DNA of 64,000 nt from JBJYIN01 sp046237015. GTDB lineage: Bacteria; Pseudomonadota; Gammaproteobacteria; Enterobacterales; Enterobacteriaceae. Positions within the stretch are counted from its first letter, which is position 1, and every line of letters starts with the position of its first letter. The stretch lies in contig NZ_JBJYIN010000003.1 in assembly GCF_046237015.1 (NCBI RefSeq), positions 124,001-188,000 on the forward strand, written 5' to 3'. The notes under the pieces are model-generated. The model saw only the letters and a list, made by a program, of their open reading frames with translations. It did no database searches and was not told where the DNA came from. Shown here in pieces: positions 51,877-61,712 of this stretch. Made by a program: the position numbers and the translations under genes.

Positions 51877-52842
51877 TTAACGGTTTATCTGAAACAACGA
51901 CATACCCTGCATATTTTGGAACGTCGTATATGAAGCCTGTAATGAAGATTGCTTCATAATATAGGCAGAGATAGCTGCCACCCAGTCAGTATCCTGCAAT
52001 TGGCTCTGGGCTTCTGTATTAGCCAATTTACGGTCTTCACCGATTGAATCTAATTTGTCGAGTTCATCCAACTGAACCCCCAAAGACGACTCTACTGCCG
52101 AAAGGTTATTTACTGAATTACGCAACCCGCGATTCGTTTTATCCAGTGCGGCGGACAAGGCCTCCTGAGCTGCGGTATCGCCTTCAGCAATCGGTGTTTT
52201 TAATGCAGCAATTGCAATATCTAACGTTTCAAATAAATCGGACTGAGTAGCACTCCCATCTGGCTCTTTCACTGCATCGCCAGTCACGCCAGAGAATACC
52301 TGAGAACCGATATGGCTCACCGTCATACTGCGACTAGCATCAACCTGTTGGGAAATAGATGTTTGTCCGCCGACATAACTTACTTTTTTGGTTACTGGGT
52401 CCTCAACAAAAGGCGGCTTATCCGTTTGATAACCGGCAAAAATGTAACTACCATTACCGTCTGTTGTATTAGCAATATTTAATAGCTGAGCCTTTATTCC
52501 TTCTAATACCAGGGCATGGGTATTACGGTCGTCATTCGTTCTTACCCCACCAGCACTGGTTACTTCCCCTAATGCTGACGTGACGGCATTGACTGTACTT
52601 TTTATTATCGATGCTTCAAACGACATGCCTTGACGGGCAAACGTTCGAGCCAACTTATATTGTTCCGTCTCTGCCTGGGATTGACCAATCATAATAGACT
52701 GCGATGCAGCAATAGGATCATCAGATGGATTAACTACCCGTTTTCCACTTGCTAGTTGCTCACCCGATTTTTGCCAAATAGATTGATTATCCAGAATACC
52801 ATTCAAATTCTGCTGATATATCATGCTAGTACTTAAGCGCAT
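51877..52842 (-). CDS. flgL: Hook-filament junction protein FlgL (HAP3)
   Basis: A 321-residue junction protein with flagellin-like ends: MRLSTSMIYQQNLNGILDNQ and SGKRVVNPSDDPIAASQSIM at the N terminus, and TQLQDTDW-like SQLQDTDWVAAISAYIMKQS and TTFQNMQGMSLFQINR at the C terminus. The middle is variable. It is exported with FlgN as chaperone and lies 30 bases after flgK, in the same operon and under the flgK sigma-28 promoter. Confidence 0.96.
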   Translation of the reverse strand: MRLSTSMIYQQNLNGILDNQSIWQKSGEQLASGKRVVNPSDDPIAASQSIMIGQSQAETEQYKLARTFARQGMSFEASIIKSTVNAVTSALGEVTSAGGVRTNDDRNTHALVLEGIKAQLLNIANTTDGNGSYIFAGYQTDKPPFVEDPVTKKVSYVGGQTSISQQVDASRSMTVSHIGSQVFSGVTGDAVKEPDGSATQSDLFETLDIAIAALKTPIAEGDTAAQEALSAALDKTNRGLRNSVNNLSAVESSLGVQLDELDKLDSIGEDRKLANTEAQSQLQDTDWVAAISAYIMKQSSLQASYTTFQNMQGMSLFQINR

Positions 52843-52872
52843 GGTATGAATTCCTCTTTAATCAATAGTTAA

Positions 52873-54606
52873 TTAGCTACGGATAGACAACAATGCATCA
52901 AATAATGCCTGTGCAGTCTGAATAACTTGAGCATTCGCCATGTAATACTGTTGGAAACGCATTAAATCACCGTACTCTTCATCCAAGTTCACACCAGAAA
53001 CAGACTGTTGCTCGATAGTCAATTGTTTGACAACGTTGACCTGAGAAGTGTTGTTGATCTTCAGCGTATTCGTTTCATTACCAATTTGACCAACCAGCCC
53101 TGCGTAAGCACCAGATAATGTTGATTTCCCTTCAACAACTTTTGTATTCTGCAACGCGAGTAAAGCCTTCGCGTTAGTATTGTCCTTAGGACCACCAAAT
53201 TCATATACAGGATTACCATCAGCGTCAACGACAGGACTTCCATTTCCGTCGACCTTCTGAACACGATTACCATTCTCATCCAGTTTAAAAGATGCTGCTG
53301 CAATTTTGTTAGCATCAGTGATGGCGACGTCCATATCAACAATAACGTCTTTCACTGGTTTCAAAATAAAACTATCACCCTTTTGTGGAGCCGTTCCAGC
53401 AACGGTCACCTCTAACCCTTCAAAGGACAGTTTCCCATCCGCATCAGGCGTCATTGAACCCAGTGTCGTATTAGTCGATAGTCGAGTTACATTCCAGTTT
53501 GTGCCATTAAACTCAAGCTTATAATCGGTAGCCTGCACAGCTTTACTATCGGTAAATGCAGCGGTTAACACCGCATCACCTGTATTTTTTGCGTTATTTA
53601 ATACGGTCGGAGAACCAATCTTAAAGAAATCGCCGCCTGGTTCCCCCGTAAAATCAAATCCAGCCTTATGCTGAGTATTAAAGGCATCAGCAAATGCCAA
53701 CGCCAGTTGCCCAATCTGATTACGAGTATTATCTAACGTACCACTTCTAAACGATAACAATCCGCTTAATGAACCGCCGCTGATCGTGTTTTCAGCAATT
53801 TCGATCGTGCCAATAACAGCATCTTTGTACCCCACCGTGGTTCTTGCCGGATCACCACTAGAAGGAATCGCTTCCAACTCAGCACTATTCATTCCTTGAA
53901 CCAAACTCAAACCATTTTTTAACGAAACATGATAAAGCGTGCCATCCTGCACAGTAACATCAACGCCAACCAGCGTATTCAACTTATCCACCAACAAATC
54001 CCGCTGGTCGTATAAATCATTCGGCACCGCACCCTGATTAGCACCTAAAAGACGAGTAATTTCTTTATTCAGATTAGCTATCTGGCTGCTATAGGTGTTT
54101 ACCTGACCAACAATACTGTCAACCTGAGTGTTGATATTGCTATTCATATCACCCAGATATTTATCCGTTACTTTAAACTGATTGACCAAGCCTTCTGCTT
54201 TACCAAGCATCGTTTGACGCGTTGCCGAATCATCTGCGTTATTCGCTAAATTTTGGAGGTTGGTAAAAAACGCCTGAATAGTGGATGAAAGATTCGTTGT
54301 GCTATTCGCTAACAGATTATCAATCTTGGAGATTTGCTCGTAGTTTGCTGAAACTGAACTACTCGTCGCTTGTGCCGAACGCAGCTGGTTAGAAATGAAT
54401 TCGTTATAATCTCGGTTAATCGACACAAGATTAACGCCATTACCAATATAGCCAGCAGACGTTTTCGTCCCCATTGCCTGTTCAATTAATGCATTTTGTC
54501 GGCTATACCCCGTCACCGCCTGATTACTGATGTTATTACTTACGGTGCTCAACGCCGCCTGTGCCGCTTTCAAACCACTCATCGCGGTATTAATTAAATT
54601 GGACAT
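52873..54606 (-). CDS. flgK: Hook-associated protein FlgK (HAP1)
   Basis: A 577-residue junction protein. The N terminus MSNLINTAMSGLKAAQAALS and VSNNISNQAVTGYSRQNALI are the rod/hook-type helix and flg-bb motif. The C terminus ends with SGVNLDEEYGDLMRFQQYYM and NAQVIQTAQALFDALLSIRS. Middle domains (about 250-480) include an aspartate-rich KVDGNGSPVVDADGNPVYEF stretch resembling a short repeat. Longer than E. coli FlgK (547). Exported with FlgN. Confidence 0.97.
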   Translation of the reverse strand: MSNLINTAMSGLKAAQAALSTVSNNISNQAVTGYSRQNALIEQAMGTKTSAGYIGNGVNLVSINRDYNEFISNQLRSAQATSSSVSANYEQISKIDNLLANSTTNLSSTIQAFFTNLQNLANNADDSATRQTMLGKAEGLVNQFKVTDKYLGDMNSNINTQVDSIVGQVNTYSSQIANLNKEITRLLGANQGAVPNDLYDQRDLLVDKLNTLVGVDVTVQDGTLYHVSLKNGLSLVQGMNSAELEAIPSSGDPARTTVGYKDAVIGTIEIAENTISGGSLSGLLSFRSGTLDNTRNQIGQLALAFADAFNTQHKAGFDFTGEPGGDFFKIGSPTVLNNAKNTGDAVLTAAFTDSKAVQATDYKLEFNGTNWNVTRLSTNTTLGSMTPDADGKLSFEGLEVTVAGTAPQKGDSFILKPVKDVIVDMDVAITDANKIAAASFKLDENGNRVQKVDGNGSPVVDADGNPVYEFGGPKDNTNAKALLALQNTKVVEGKSTLSGAYAGLVGQIGNETNTLKINNTSQVNVVKQLTIEQQSVSGVNLDEEYGDLMRFQQYYMANAQVIQTAQALFDALLSIRS

Positions 54607-54696
54607 GTAGACTTCCTTTTACACAGGCGAATATGCCTTGCACGATTAACAAAATGTCATAAGTGATCGCGTCACTACCTATCTGACCTGAGTAAG

Positions 54697-54723
54697 TTAT
54701 CGGCCTGACGCACTAAATCTTGA
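54697..54723 (-). promoter_or_regulatory. Sigma-28 promoter of flgKL
   Basis: On the minus strand TCAAGATT, 11 bases, GCCGATAA: the -10 is perfect and the -35 matches six of eight positions. It overlaps the end of the flgJ-flgK gap, about 90 bases before flgK. Confidence 0.88.
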
Positions 54724-54731
54724 GAGAAAAA

Positions 54732-55694
54732 TCAGAACAGCTGGCTTAAATCATGGGTATAGGCCTTCACGGCCTTTTCACTCGTCGTTTTCATTTGTTG
54801 AATCATACTGACCAATTTTTTCGCATATTGCGGATCGGTTGCATAGCCCGCATTCTGCAATGCATGAGCGGCTTGCTCAGCCGTATTTGCATTGGCGACA
54901 TCCGCATAACGCGGATTTTTTGTCAGCAATTTCACATAATCGCCAATTGCCTCAAAATACGAGTCATAAACACGGAAACTGGCTTTGACTTTCTTCGCTA
55001 CACCTTGCTCATATTCCGTTGTCATAATCTCTGTTACCGGGCCATCCCAACTGCTTCCGGCTTTAATACCAAATAAATTATGACTTGGGCGCCCATCTTT
55101 TGTCGGGATCTCCCGCTGTCCCCACCCGGATTCCAATGCAGCCTGAGCAATAATAAGATGATGAGGGATCCCACTTTGTTGACTGGCAATTTGCGCCGGC
55201 AATGCAAGACGAGAAACAAAGTTACTGTTTGTCAACGGCAATGCTGAACCACCGGTTGGTAATGTAGGAAGCGCTTTACGGACCATCTGCTCGACCACTT
55301 CAGCTGAAGTACTTTTTAGCACGGTACCATCAAATGTTAACGGAATTGATGGCTTGGCAGAATCTGCCTCATCTGCAGGCACGCCTTGCGCAGCCGTCAG
55401 TTGTCGAACCATCACATCAGCCAGTCCTAAACCTTTTCCAGATGCGATATGCTGAGACATCTGCTGATCATACATAGACGTGTACAAACGCGTTTGGTCG
55501 CTATTAAACAAACCATCCTCTGGAATAGCCTCTCTCATGCTTTTCATCATCATTTGCACAAAAATACCTTCCATTTGACGCGCGACATCCCGGATTGCCT
55601 CCTTGCTCTGAGGATTTGTCGTGACATCGCGTTTCAATGCATTTAATGACTGTGCATCATAGGCGGCATTATTGAGTGACTGAATATCGGCCAT
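54732..55694 (-). CDS. flgJ: Flagellar rod-cap and muramidase FlgJ
   Basis: A 320-residue dual protein. The N-terminal rod-cap domain (about 1-120) has MEGIFVQMMMKSMREAIPED and FNSDQTRLYTSMYDQQMSQH. The C-terminal glucosaminidase domain (about 155-310) has HLIIAQAALESGWGQREIPT with the catalytic glutamate, HNLFGIKAGSSWDGPV and YATDPQYAKKLVSMIQ. It opens peptidoglycan for the rod. Start at 55694 is coupled to the flgI stop codon (TAATG), so the upstream frame is not used. Confidence 0.97.
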   Translation of the reverse strand: MADIQSLNNAAYDAQSLNALKRDVTTNPQSKEAIRDVARQMEGIFVQMMMKSMREAIPEDGLFNSDQTRLYTSMYDQQMSQHIASGKGLGLADVMVRQLTAAQGVPADEADSAKPSIPLTFDGTVLKSTSAEVVEQMVRKALPTLPTGGSALPLTNSNFVSRLALPAQIASQQSGIPHHLIIAQAALESGWGQREIPTKDGRPSHNLFGIKAGSSWDGPVTEIMTTEYEQGVAKKVKASFRVYDSYFEAIGDYVKLLTKNPRYADVANANTAEQAAHALQNAGYATDPQYAKKLVSMIQQMKTTSEKAVKAYTHDLSQLF

Positions 55695-56803
55695 TAGATG
55701 ATTTCCAATTTGGCACGTAAACAACCCGCACTTTGCATAGCTTGCAGAATAGACATCAGTTCCATCGGCGTCGCACCTAATGAGTTCAACGTACGAACGA
55801 CATTGTTTAGGTTAGCACTGGAGTTAACCCGCTGTAGCGAACCACCAGACTGTTGTACCGCAATTTCCGTCTGTGGTGTCACCACTGTTTGCCCGCCGCC
55901 AAACGGTGTATTAGGCTGACTGACGTTGGCCTGCTGATTAATCGTTACCGATAAGTTGCCCTGAGCCACGGCACAACTATCTAAAATGACATCACGGTTC
56001 ATGACAACAGATCCCGTGCGTGAGTTAATAACAACCTTGGCATCTTGAATACCAATATTAACTTCAACATTCTGGATATCAGCGAGGAAACGGACCTGAG
56101 AACTGTTGCCGTGCGGCGCTAATACTTGAATAGTTCGAGAATCGAGAGGCTTGGCACTACCGCCATACCCAGCACGGTTAATGGCATCGCTGACTTTCTG
56201 CGCCATCGAAAAATCATCGTTTTTCAATTGCAGCATAATCACGTTAGACGAACCGAATGTACTGGGCAGCTCCCGTTCAATTACCGCACCATTACTGATT
56301 CGCCCACCGGCAAGCTGGTTGACCTGAACGCTGCTGCCCCCTGCAGAAGCCCCCGCGCCCCCGACCAATAAGTTACCCTGTGCAAGCGCATAAACCTGAT
56401 TATCCACGCCTTTCAATGGCGTCATCAGCAATGTTCCACCGCGCAAGCTTTTCGCATTACCTAATGAAGACACGACAACGTCAATGTTCTGCCCTGCTCT
56501 TGCAAAAGGCGGTAGATTTGCCGTTACCATCACAGCGGCAACATTTTTAAGCTGCATGTTAGTGCCAGCAGGAACCGTGATACCTAACTGAGAAAGCATA
56601 TTGCTTAAGCTCTGAGTGGTAAACGGTGTTTGCATCGTTTGGTCACCGGAACCGTCGAGCCCTACGACCAAACCGTAACCAATCAAAGCGTTGTCACGCA
56701 CGCCCTGAACCGTAACCAAATCACGGATTCTGTCAGCTGACGCTGGCATTGCGATCAATGTCAGCAACGTAAACAGTACGGTGAAAAATGATGTTATTCG
56801 CAT
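55694..56803 (-). CDS. flgI: Flagellar P-ring protein FlgI
   Basis: A 369-residue periplasmic ring protein with a Sec signal peptide (MRITSFFTVLFTLLTLIAMPASA) followed by the mature start DRIRDLVTVQGVRDNALIGY. Conserved blocks include GLDGSGDQTMQTPFTTQSLS, NLPPFARAGQNIDVVVSSLG and NSRTGSVVMNRDVILDSCAV. The start at 56803 fits the signal peptide and length of E. coli FlgI (365). It forms the P ring in the peptidoglycan with FlgA's help. Confidence 0.97.
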   Translation of the reverse strand: MRITSFFTVLFTLLTLIAMPASADRIRDLVTVQGVRDNALIGYGLVVGLDGSGDQTMQTPFTTQSLSNMLSQLGITVPAGTNMQLKNVAAVMVTANLPPFARAGQNIDVVVSSLGNAKSLRGGTLLMTPLKGVDNQVYALAQGNLLVGGAGASAGGSSVQVNQLAGGRISNGAVIERELPSTFGSSNVIMLQLKNDDFSMAQKVSDAINRAGYGGSAKPLDSRTIQVLAPHGNSSQVRFLADIQNVEVNIGIQDAKVVINSRTGSVVMNRDVILDSCAVAQGNLSVTINQQANVSQPNTPFGGGQTVVTPQTEIAVQQSGGSLQRVNSSANLNNVVRTLNSLGATPMELMSILQAMQSAGCLRAKLEII

Positions 56804-56819
56804 AACGGGCCTCGTAAGT

Positions 56820-57539
56820 TTAGAACGGGGAAACATTGAGGAAGAACCGCTGTAACCAGCCCATGTTCTGCGCTTCATTAATATAACCATTACCAACGTA
56901 TTCAATACGTGCGTCTGCTACTTGTGTTGATGGTACGGAGTTATTACCACTAACCGTTCTTGGATTAACAATCCCAGAAAAACGAATAAACTCGGTCCCT
57001 TGATTGATCGCTATCTGTTTTTCACCGACGACTTGCAAATTACCGTTAGCCAAGACCTGAGATACCGTAACGGTTATCGTGCCGCTAAACGTATTGTTTG
57101 CTTTTGCACCGCCGCTGCCTTCAAAATCATTCGTCCCGGTGGCATTCAACGCAGCACGATTATTCCCTAGCGGCCCTTCCAAGTAGCGTGGTGTCGCCGT
57201 CAACCCAAATGTCGATGATCCATCACGACTGGCATTCGCCGATGAGCTTTTGCTCGCACTCACATTTTCCTGCAACACGATAGTCAATATGTCACCCACA
57301 TTACGTGGGCGACGATCCTCAAACATCGGCTGATAGCCATAATTCATCGGCTGAACGGTTTGAAAGATTGAACCATTAGGACCAGCTAATGATGGTTGGG
57401 CTGGCTGGGCCGTTGTTGGCCCTGTGACAACTTTATCATGCGGAATATAGGCGCAACCATTAAGTGCTAAAGGCACGATCAATGCCAATAGATGGGGTCG
57501 ATAAAATCGTTTGATAATCGACTTTGCATTCATCATCAC
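56820..57539 (-). CDS. flgH: Flagellar L-ring lipoprotein FlgH
   Basis: A 239-residue outer membrane lipoprotein. Lipobox L-N-G-C at residues 26-29 follows a hydrophobic signal (LLALIVPLALNGC). The mature part has MFEDRRPRNVGDILTIVLQE, NVSASKSSSANASRDG and the C-terminal GNGYINEAQNMGWLQRFFLN. It forms the L ring around the distal rod. Three adjacent ATGs (57539, 57536, 57533) are possible starts. Confidence 0.97.
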   Translation of the reverse strand: MMMNAKSIIKRFYRPHLLALIVPLALNGCAYIPHDKVVTGPTTAQPAQPSLAGPNGSIFQTVQPMNYGYQPMFEDRRPRNVGDILTIVLQENVSASKSSSANASRDGSSTFGLTATPRYLEGPLGNNRAALNATGTNDFEGSGGAKANNTFSGTITVTVSQVLANGNLQVVGEKQIAINQGTEFIRFSGIVNPRTVSGNNSVPSTQVADARIEYVGNGYINEAQNMGWLQRFFLNVSPF

Positions 57540-57661
57540 TACAGATATCGCCTTAAGTTATTCTATCTCACACATTCATGGAGAAAGGTTGAACCTCGTA
57601 TGACCGCTTATAGCGGCCATTATTCTCCATTAATCACAGACCTGCACAACAATGTGTCAAA

Positions 57662-58444
57662 TTACAGTTGGGTCAGTTTCTGCAACATCTGATCTGATGT
57701 CGAAACCGCTTTACTGTTAATTTCATAGGCTCGCTGTGTCTGAATCATCGACACCAATTCTTCAGCCACATTCACATTCGATGTTTCAACATATTTTTGA
57801 CGCAAGAGACCCGCGCCATTCAGCCCAGGGTTAGTTTCATTTGGCGCACCGGAACTCGTTGTTTCCAGATAGAGATTTTCGCCAATGCTTTCTAATCCGC
57901 TGTCATTAATAAAGGTGGCCAGCGTAAACTGTCCGATTTGGTTAGCAGCAGCCTGTCCCTGGACTTTCACACTAACGATACCATCACGTCCAATAGATAG
58001 TTCCGTCGCATTTGCCGGAATGGTAATCGCCGGTTGTACCAGATAACCACTCGATGTCACCAGTTGTCCGTTGCCGTCAAATTGAAACGCACCATCACGC
58101 GTGTATGCCGTTGTGCCATCTGGTAGTTGGACCTGAAAGAACCCTTGACCTTCTATGGCGACGTTCTTCGAGTTGCCCGTCTCCATCATATTGCCCTGAG
58201 TATGAATACGCTCAGTAGATACCGGGCGAACCCCCGTACCCAATTGAAGACCTGATGGCAATGTGGTTTGCTCTGACGATTGAGCACCCGGTTGGCGGAC
58301 AGTTTGGTACAGTAAGTCTTCAAATACCGCACGTTGACGCTTAAAACCATTCGTACTGACGTTAGCCAAGTTATTGGAAATAACATCCATATTGGTCTGC
58401 TGTGCGTTCAGGCCGGTTTTCGCGATCCACAAAGAACGAATCAT
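57662..58444 (-). CDS. flgG: Distal rod protein FlgG
   Basis: A 260-residue rod protein. It begins MIRSLWIAKTGLNAQQTNMD and contains the flagellar basal body rod motif ISNNLANVSTNGFKRQRAVF. The C terminus reads NVNVAEELVSMIQTQRAYEI and NSKAVSTSDQMLQKLTQL. Same length as E. coli FlgG (260). Thirteen bases separate it from flgF, the same message. Confidence 0.98.
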   Translation of the reverse strand: MIRSLWIAKTGLNAQQTNMDVISNNLANVSTNGFKRQRAVFEDLLYQTVRQPGAQSSEQTTLPSGLQLGTGVRPVSTERIHTQGNMMETGNSKNVAIEGQGFFQVQLPDGTTAYTRDGAFQFDGNGQLVTSSGYLVQPAITIPANATELSIGRDGIVSVKVQGQAAANQIGQFTLATFINDSGLESIGENLYLETTSSGAPNETNPGLNGAGLLRQKYVETSNVNVAEELVSMIQTQRAYEINSKAVSTSDQMLQKLTQL

Positions 58445-58457
58445 TTAATTACTCCTC

Positions 58458-59213
58458 TTAGCTCATCGCTAATATTTGATTAGCACGCTGTGCGTTATCA
58501 TCAACGCTACTAATCACTTTCATCTGCATTTCAAAGCGACGAGCGTTAGCAATCATATCTACCATCGTATCGACCGAGTTAACATTACTGTTTTCAAGCA
58601 CTCCCGGCATGATACGCACAGTAGGGTCATTCGGTAAAACGTTGCCACGCTGCTGCTGAGCCTGAGCGGTTAAGCGAAAAAGGCCGTCATCAGATCGGCT
58701 GACTTCTTGCCCGGTGGCTTTCACCAGTTTTAACCGCCCCAATTGCGCCATGGTATTCGGAGGATCGCCCGCGTTTAACACAGAGATCGTCCCATCGGCA
58801 GAAATAGAAACCTGCGCCTGAGGAGGAATGTCGATCGGTCCACCATCCCCCACCACAACACGGCCCTGAATGGTCAATTGCCCATCCGCATTGATTTCCA
58901 TATTACCATTACGGGTGTAAGCTTCGCCGCCATCGGCGGTTTGCACCGCTAACCAACTTTCCTTAGGCAAAGCGACATCCATTGCACGGCCGGTATAATC
59001 CATCACCCCTTCCGTCATATCTACACCCGGCGTAGACGCAACGACCAACGTACGAGTAGGATGCGTTACCCCATTGACAGGCACCGCCCTCAACGCTGAC
59101 AACTGCGCTCTAAAACCCGGCGTTGAAGCATTTGCCAGATTGTTAGCGGTAACGGCTTGTTTTTCAAGCGTCTGACTAGCTCCGCCCATCGCGGTATAAA
59201 TGGCGTGATCCAT
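58458..59213 (-). CDS. flgF: Proximal rod protein FlgF
   Basis: A 251-residue rod protein. It starts MDHAIYTAMGGASQTLEKQA with the rod motif TANNLANASTPGFRAQLSAL, and ends SNVNSVDTMVDMIANARRFE-MQMKV. Length equals E. coli FlgF (251). It lies 21 bases after flgE in the flgBCDEFGHIJ string. Confidence 0.97.
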   Translation of the reverse strand: MDHAIYTAMGGASQTLEKQAVTANNLANASTPGFRAQLSALRAVPVNGVTHPTRTLVVASTPGVDMTEGVMDYTGRAMDVALPKESWLAVQTADGGEAYTRNGNMEINADGQLTIQGRVVVGDGGPIDIPPQAQVSISADGTISVLNAGDPPNTMAQLGRLKLVKATGQEVSRSDDGLFRLTAQAQQQRGNVLPNDPTVRIMPGVLENSNVNSVDTMVDMIANARRFEMQMKVISSVDDNAQRANQILAMS

Positions 59214-59234
59214 GCAATGTCCCCGTTATGATAA

Positions 59235-60485
59235 TTAACGCAGGCTAACCAGCGTTTGTAGGATGGAATCCTGCGTTTTAATCGTCTGCGCGTTAGACTG
59301 GTAATTACGTTGAGCAACAATCATGTTGACCAGCTCTTTACTCATATCCACGTTAGAACCTTCTGTCGCGTTGCCCTTAAGTTTCCCAAGGCTTCCCGAT
59401 CCGGCGACACCAACAACAGCCTGGCCTGATCTGTCTGTATCTGACCAAACGTTATCCCCCTGAGGAGAAAGTCCTTCAGGGTTGGAAAAACCAGCCAGCG
59501 CGATTTGTCCAAGAACCTGTGTTTTGGTATTGGAATAAGAGGCCACGACCGTACCATCATTATTCACGCTGTAACCCGTCAGGTTACCCGGAGCATAGCC
59601 ATCTTGCGTTGGAGATTTATTACTGTTGGAGCCAAAGTTCTGCTGCAGGCTACCAGCAAAATCTAAAGTAAAGTTTGTCTGAGTGGAACCATTCAATGTA
59701 TTTAAAGTTAGTTGACTTGGCCCTGTTGTAGGCGTAGTCGCAGGGGGAATAATCTGGCTCTGAGAGGTTAACTTACCACTTCCATCGAATGTTAACTGAA
59801 TCTGGGTGAAATCATCCGCAGGATCCGCCGAAATCGGAAGAGAATCATCACGAACATTCACTGTCCATTGATTATCTCCTGTTTTTACAAAATACAACCC
59901 CATGTTATGGACATTTCCCAAAGAATCATATGTGGTTAACGTGCCTTTATAGCTATTTGTCGATGCGGGGTTAGCAGGATCAAACACTTGTGTTGGCGCG
60001 GAGGAGTTCAGATTCGCCAACATTGATGCCACCGTCGTGGCTTTGGATGGCATGGCAGTTTCGGGAATACTTAATGGAACAGGATCCGCCCCTTGTTGAA
60101 TCGTCGGCGGCGTACCCGTTGCGGGATAACCTGTCAATTGCATACCCTGCATATTGATGATGTTACGCGTAGCGCCATCTAACGTAAATTGGCCGTTACG
60201 GCTGTAATAGATGCTGCCATTCGTATCTTGCATACGGAAAAAGCCGCCGCCACTGATCGCCACATCTAAATTACGGGAACTACTATTCAATGAACCATCA
60301 CCAAAATCCTGCATCACCGCCGCGACTTTGGTCCCCATCCCCACGTTACCACCTGCAAACATGTCAGCAAAAGAAATGGTGCCCGCTTTAAAACCAACTG
60401 TTGCCGAGTTAGCAATGTTATTGCCAATCACGTCCAGATTATTGGACGCTGCATTTAAACCACTAACCGCCTGAGAAAAACTCAT
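59235..60485 (-). CDS. flgE: Flagellar hook protein FlgE
   Basis: A 416-residue hook subunit. N-terminal rod-type motif: MSFSQAVSGLNAASNNLDVI and GNNIANSATVGFKAGTISFA. The variable D1/D2 core includes YYSRNGQFTLDGATRN. The C terminus is EGSNVDMSKELVNMIVAQRN and YQSNAQTIKTQDSILQTLVS. Export depends on FlgD cap; the final hook length is set by FliK. Confidence 0.98.
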   Translation of the reverse strand: MSFSQAVSGLNAASNNLDVIGNNIANSATVGFKAGTISFADMFAGGNVGMGTKVAAVMQDFGDGSLNSSSRNLDVAISGGGFFRMQDTNGSIYYSRNGQFTLDGATRNIINMQGMQLTGYPATGTPPTIQQGADPVPLSIPETAMPSKATTVASMLANLNSSAPTQVFDPANPASTNSYKGTLTTYDSLGNVHNMGLYFVKTGDNQWTVNVRDDSLPISADPADDFTQIQLTFDGSGKLTSQSQIIPPATTPTTGPSQLTLNTLNGSTQTNFTLDFAGSLQQNFGSNSNKSPTQDGYAPGNLTGYSVNNDGTVVASYSNTKTQVLGQIALAGFSNPEGLSPQGDNVWSDTDRSGQAVVGVAGSGSLGKLKGNATEGSNVDMSKELVNMIVAQRNYQSNAQTIKTQDSILQTLVSLR

Positions 60486-60574
60486 ACCGTTCTCCAGATG
60501 AATTGATTAAACCGTATTCCAGACACCACAACCTGCTGAAATAACATGAATTTATTAATTAAGAACACAATGTG

Positions 60575-61258
60575 TTATAGAATCTGCCGTACATTATCCA
60601 GCGTCGCTTTGCCGCGCAGGCCTAAGTCCAGCAACGCACCAGAATCATTCCGTGTGACGCCAGTAACCTGTGCATAATGTAACGGTTGGACAGTCTGCTG
60701 AGCCCCACCCGTACTGGCGGCGATAGAAATGGTATACGCACCATCTGGTGCGACCGTACCATCAGCCAGTTTGCTATCCCAACTGTATGAGTGAACCCCC
60801 GCAGATAAGGTACCCAACTCCATCGTTTGTACCGCTTTGCCAGTACTATCACTAATCGTCACGGTCACGTTTTCCGCAGCGCTTTCCAACTCAAGTCCAA
60901 ATGGCGTACTGGTTCCCTTACCCACAAGAACTTCGGTGCCTGGGATCATGACACCATGACCAATCAACGTTGTTGCCTGTAACGATTGGTTATTATTAAT
61001 CTGTCCGGAAATAGCGCCCAGCGTAGTGTTAAGCTTCTCAATACCACTCACGGTATTCAGTTGCGCCAACTGGCTAACCAGTTGGTTGTTATCCATTGGA
61101 TTGGTAGGATCCTGATTCTTTAATTGTGCAACCAACAACGTCAGAAATTGGTTCTGCAAATCAACGCTGCTATTTCCTGTCGCTGAATTGCTGGCTGTGC
61201 TACTACTCGTGCCTGAAGTACTTTGAGCCGAGTAAGAATCATTTATCGTTACAGACAT
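60575..61258 (-). CDS. flgD: Hook-capping protein FlgD
   Basis: A 227-residue hook cap needed for FlgE assembly. The N-terminal region has DLQNQFLTLLVAQLKNQDPT and NPMDNNQLVSQLAQLNTVSG, and the C-terminal half has Ig/Tudor-like domains with SYSWDSKLADGTVAPDGAYT. It follows flgC by 15 bases and precedes flgE by 89 bases in the same operon. Confidence 0.97.
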   Translation of the reverse strand: MSVTINDSYSAQSTSGTSSSTASNSATGNSSVDLQNQFLTLLVAQLKNQDPTNPMDNNQLVSQLAQLNTVSGIEKLNTTLGAISGQINNNQSLQATTLIGHGVMIPGTEVLVGKGTSTPFGLELESAAENVTVTISDSTGKAVQTMELGTLSAGVHSYSWDSKLADGTVAPDGAYTISIAASTGGAQQTVQPLHYAQVTGVTRNDSGALLDLGLRGKATLDNVRQIL

Positions 61259-61273
61259 TAGCGCATCTCCCGA

Positions 61274-61678
61274 TTATTGCCCGATAGTTAATGTCTTCAA
61301 CATCATCGTCTTTGTTGTGTTCAAGACTTCCACGTTGGCCTGATAGCTCCTGGACGCAGAGATGGTGTTAACCATCTCTGCTACGGGATCCACATTCGGC
61401 ATACGCACATACCCTTGCCCATCGGCCAAAGGATTGCCGGGCTCATAGACCAGACGAGCTGGCGAGGGATCCTCAATGACATTCGCAACGCGCACCCCCC
61501 CGGTTGATTGCCCCGGAGCGGCGTTGACTTCAAATACAACCTGTTTGGCACGATAAGGCTGACCATCAGGTCCAGTAACGCTATCCGCATTTGCCAGATT
61601 ACTGGCACTCACATTCAAGCGCTGAGATTGCGCTGAAAGTGCAGAACCTGAAATTTCAAATATATTTAATAACGACAT
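61274..61678 (-). CDS. flgC: Proximal rod protein FlgC
   Basis: A 134-residue rod protein opening MSLLNIFEISGSALSAQSQR with ASNLANADSVTGPDGQPYRA and ending EMVNTISASRSYQANVEVLN and TTKTMMLKTLTIGQ. It has the length of E. coli FlgC (134). It lies between flgB and flgD on one message. Confidence 0.98.
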   Translation of the reverse strand: MSLLNIFEISGSALSAQSQRLNVSASNLANADSVTGPDGQPYRAKQVVFEVNAAPGQSTGGVRVANVIEDPSPARLVYEPGNPLADGQGYVRMPNVDPVAEMVNTISASRSYQANVEVLNTTKTMMLKTLTIGQ

Positions 61679-61712
61679 AAGTGCTTACCTTCTATCGCAT
61701 CTCGCGCTGCTA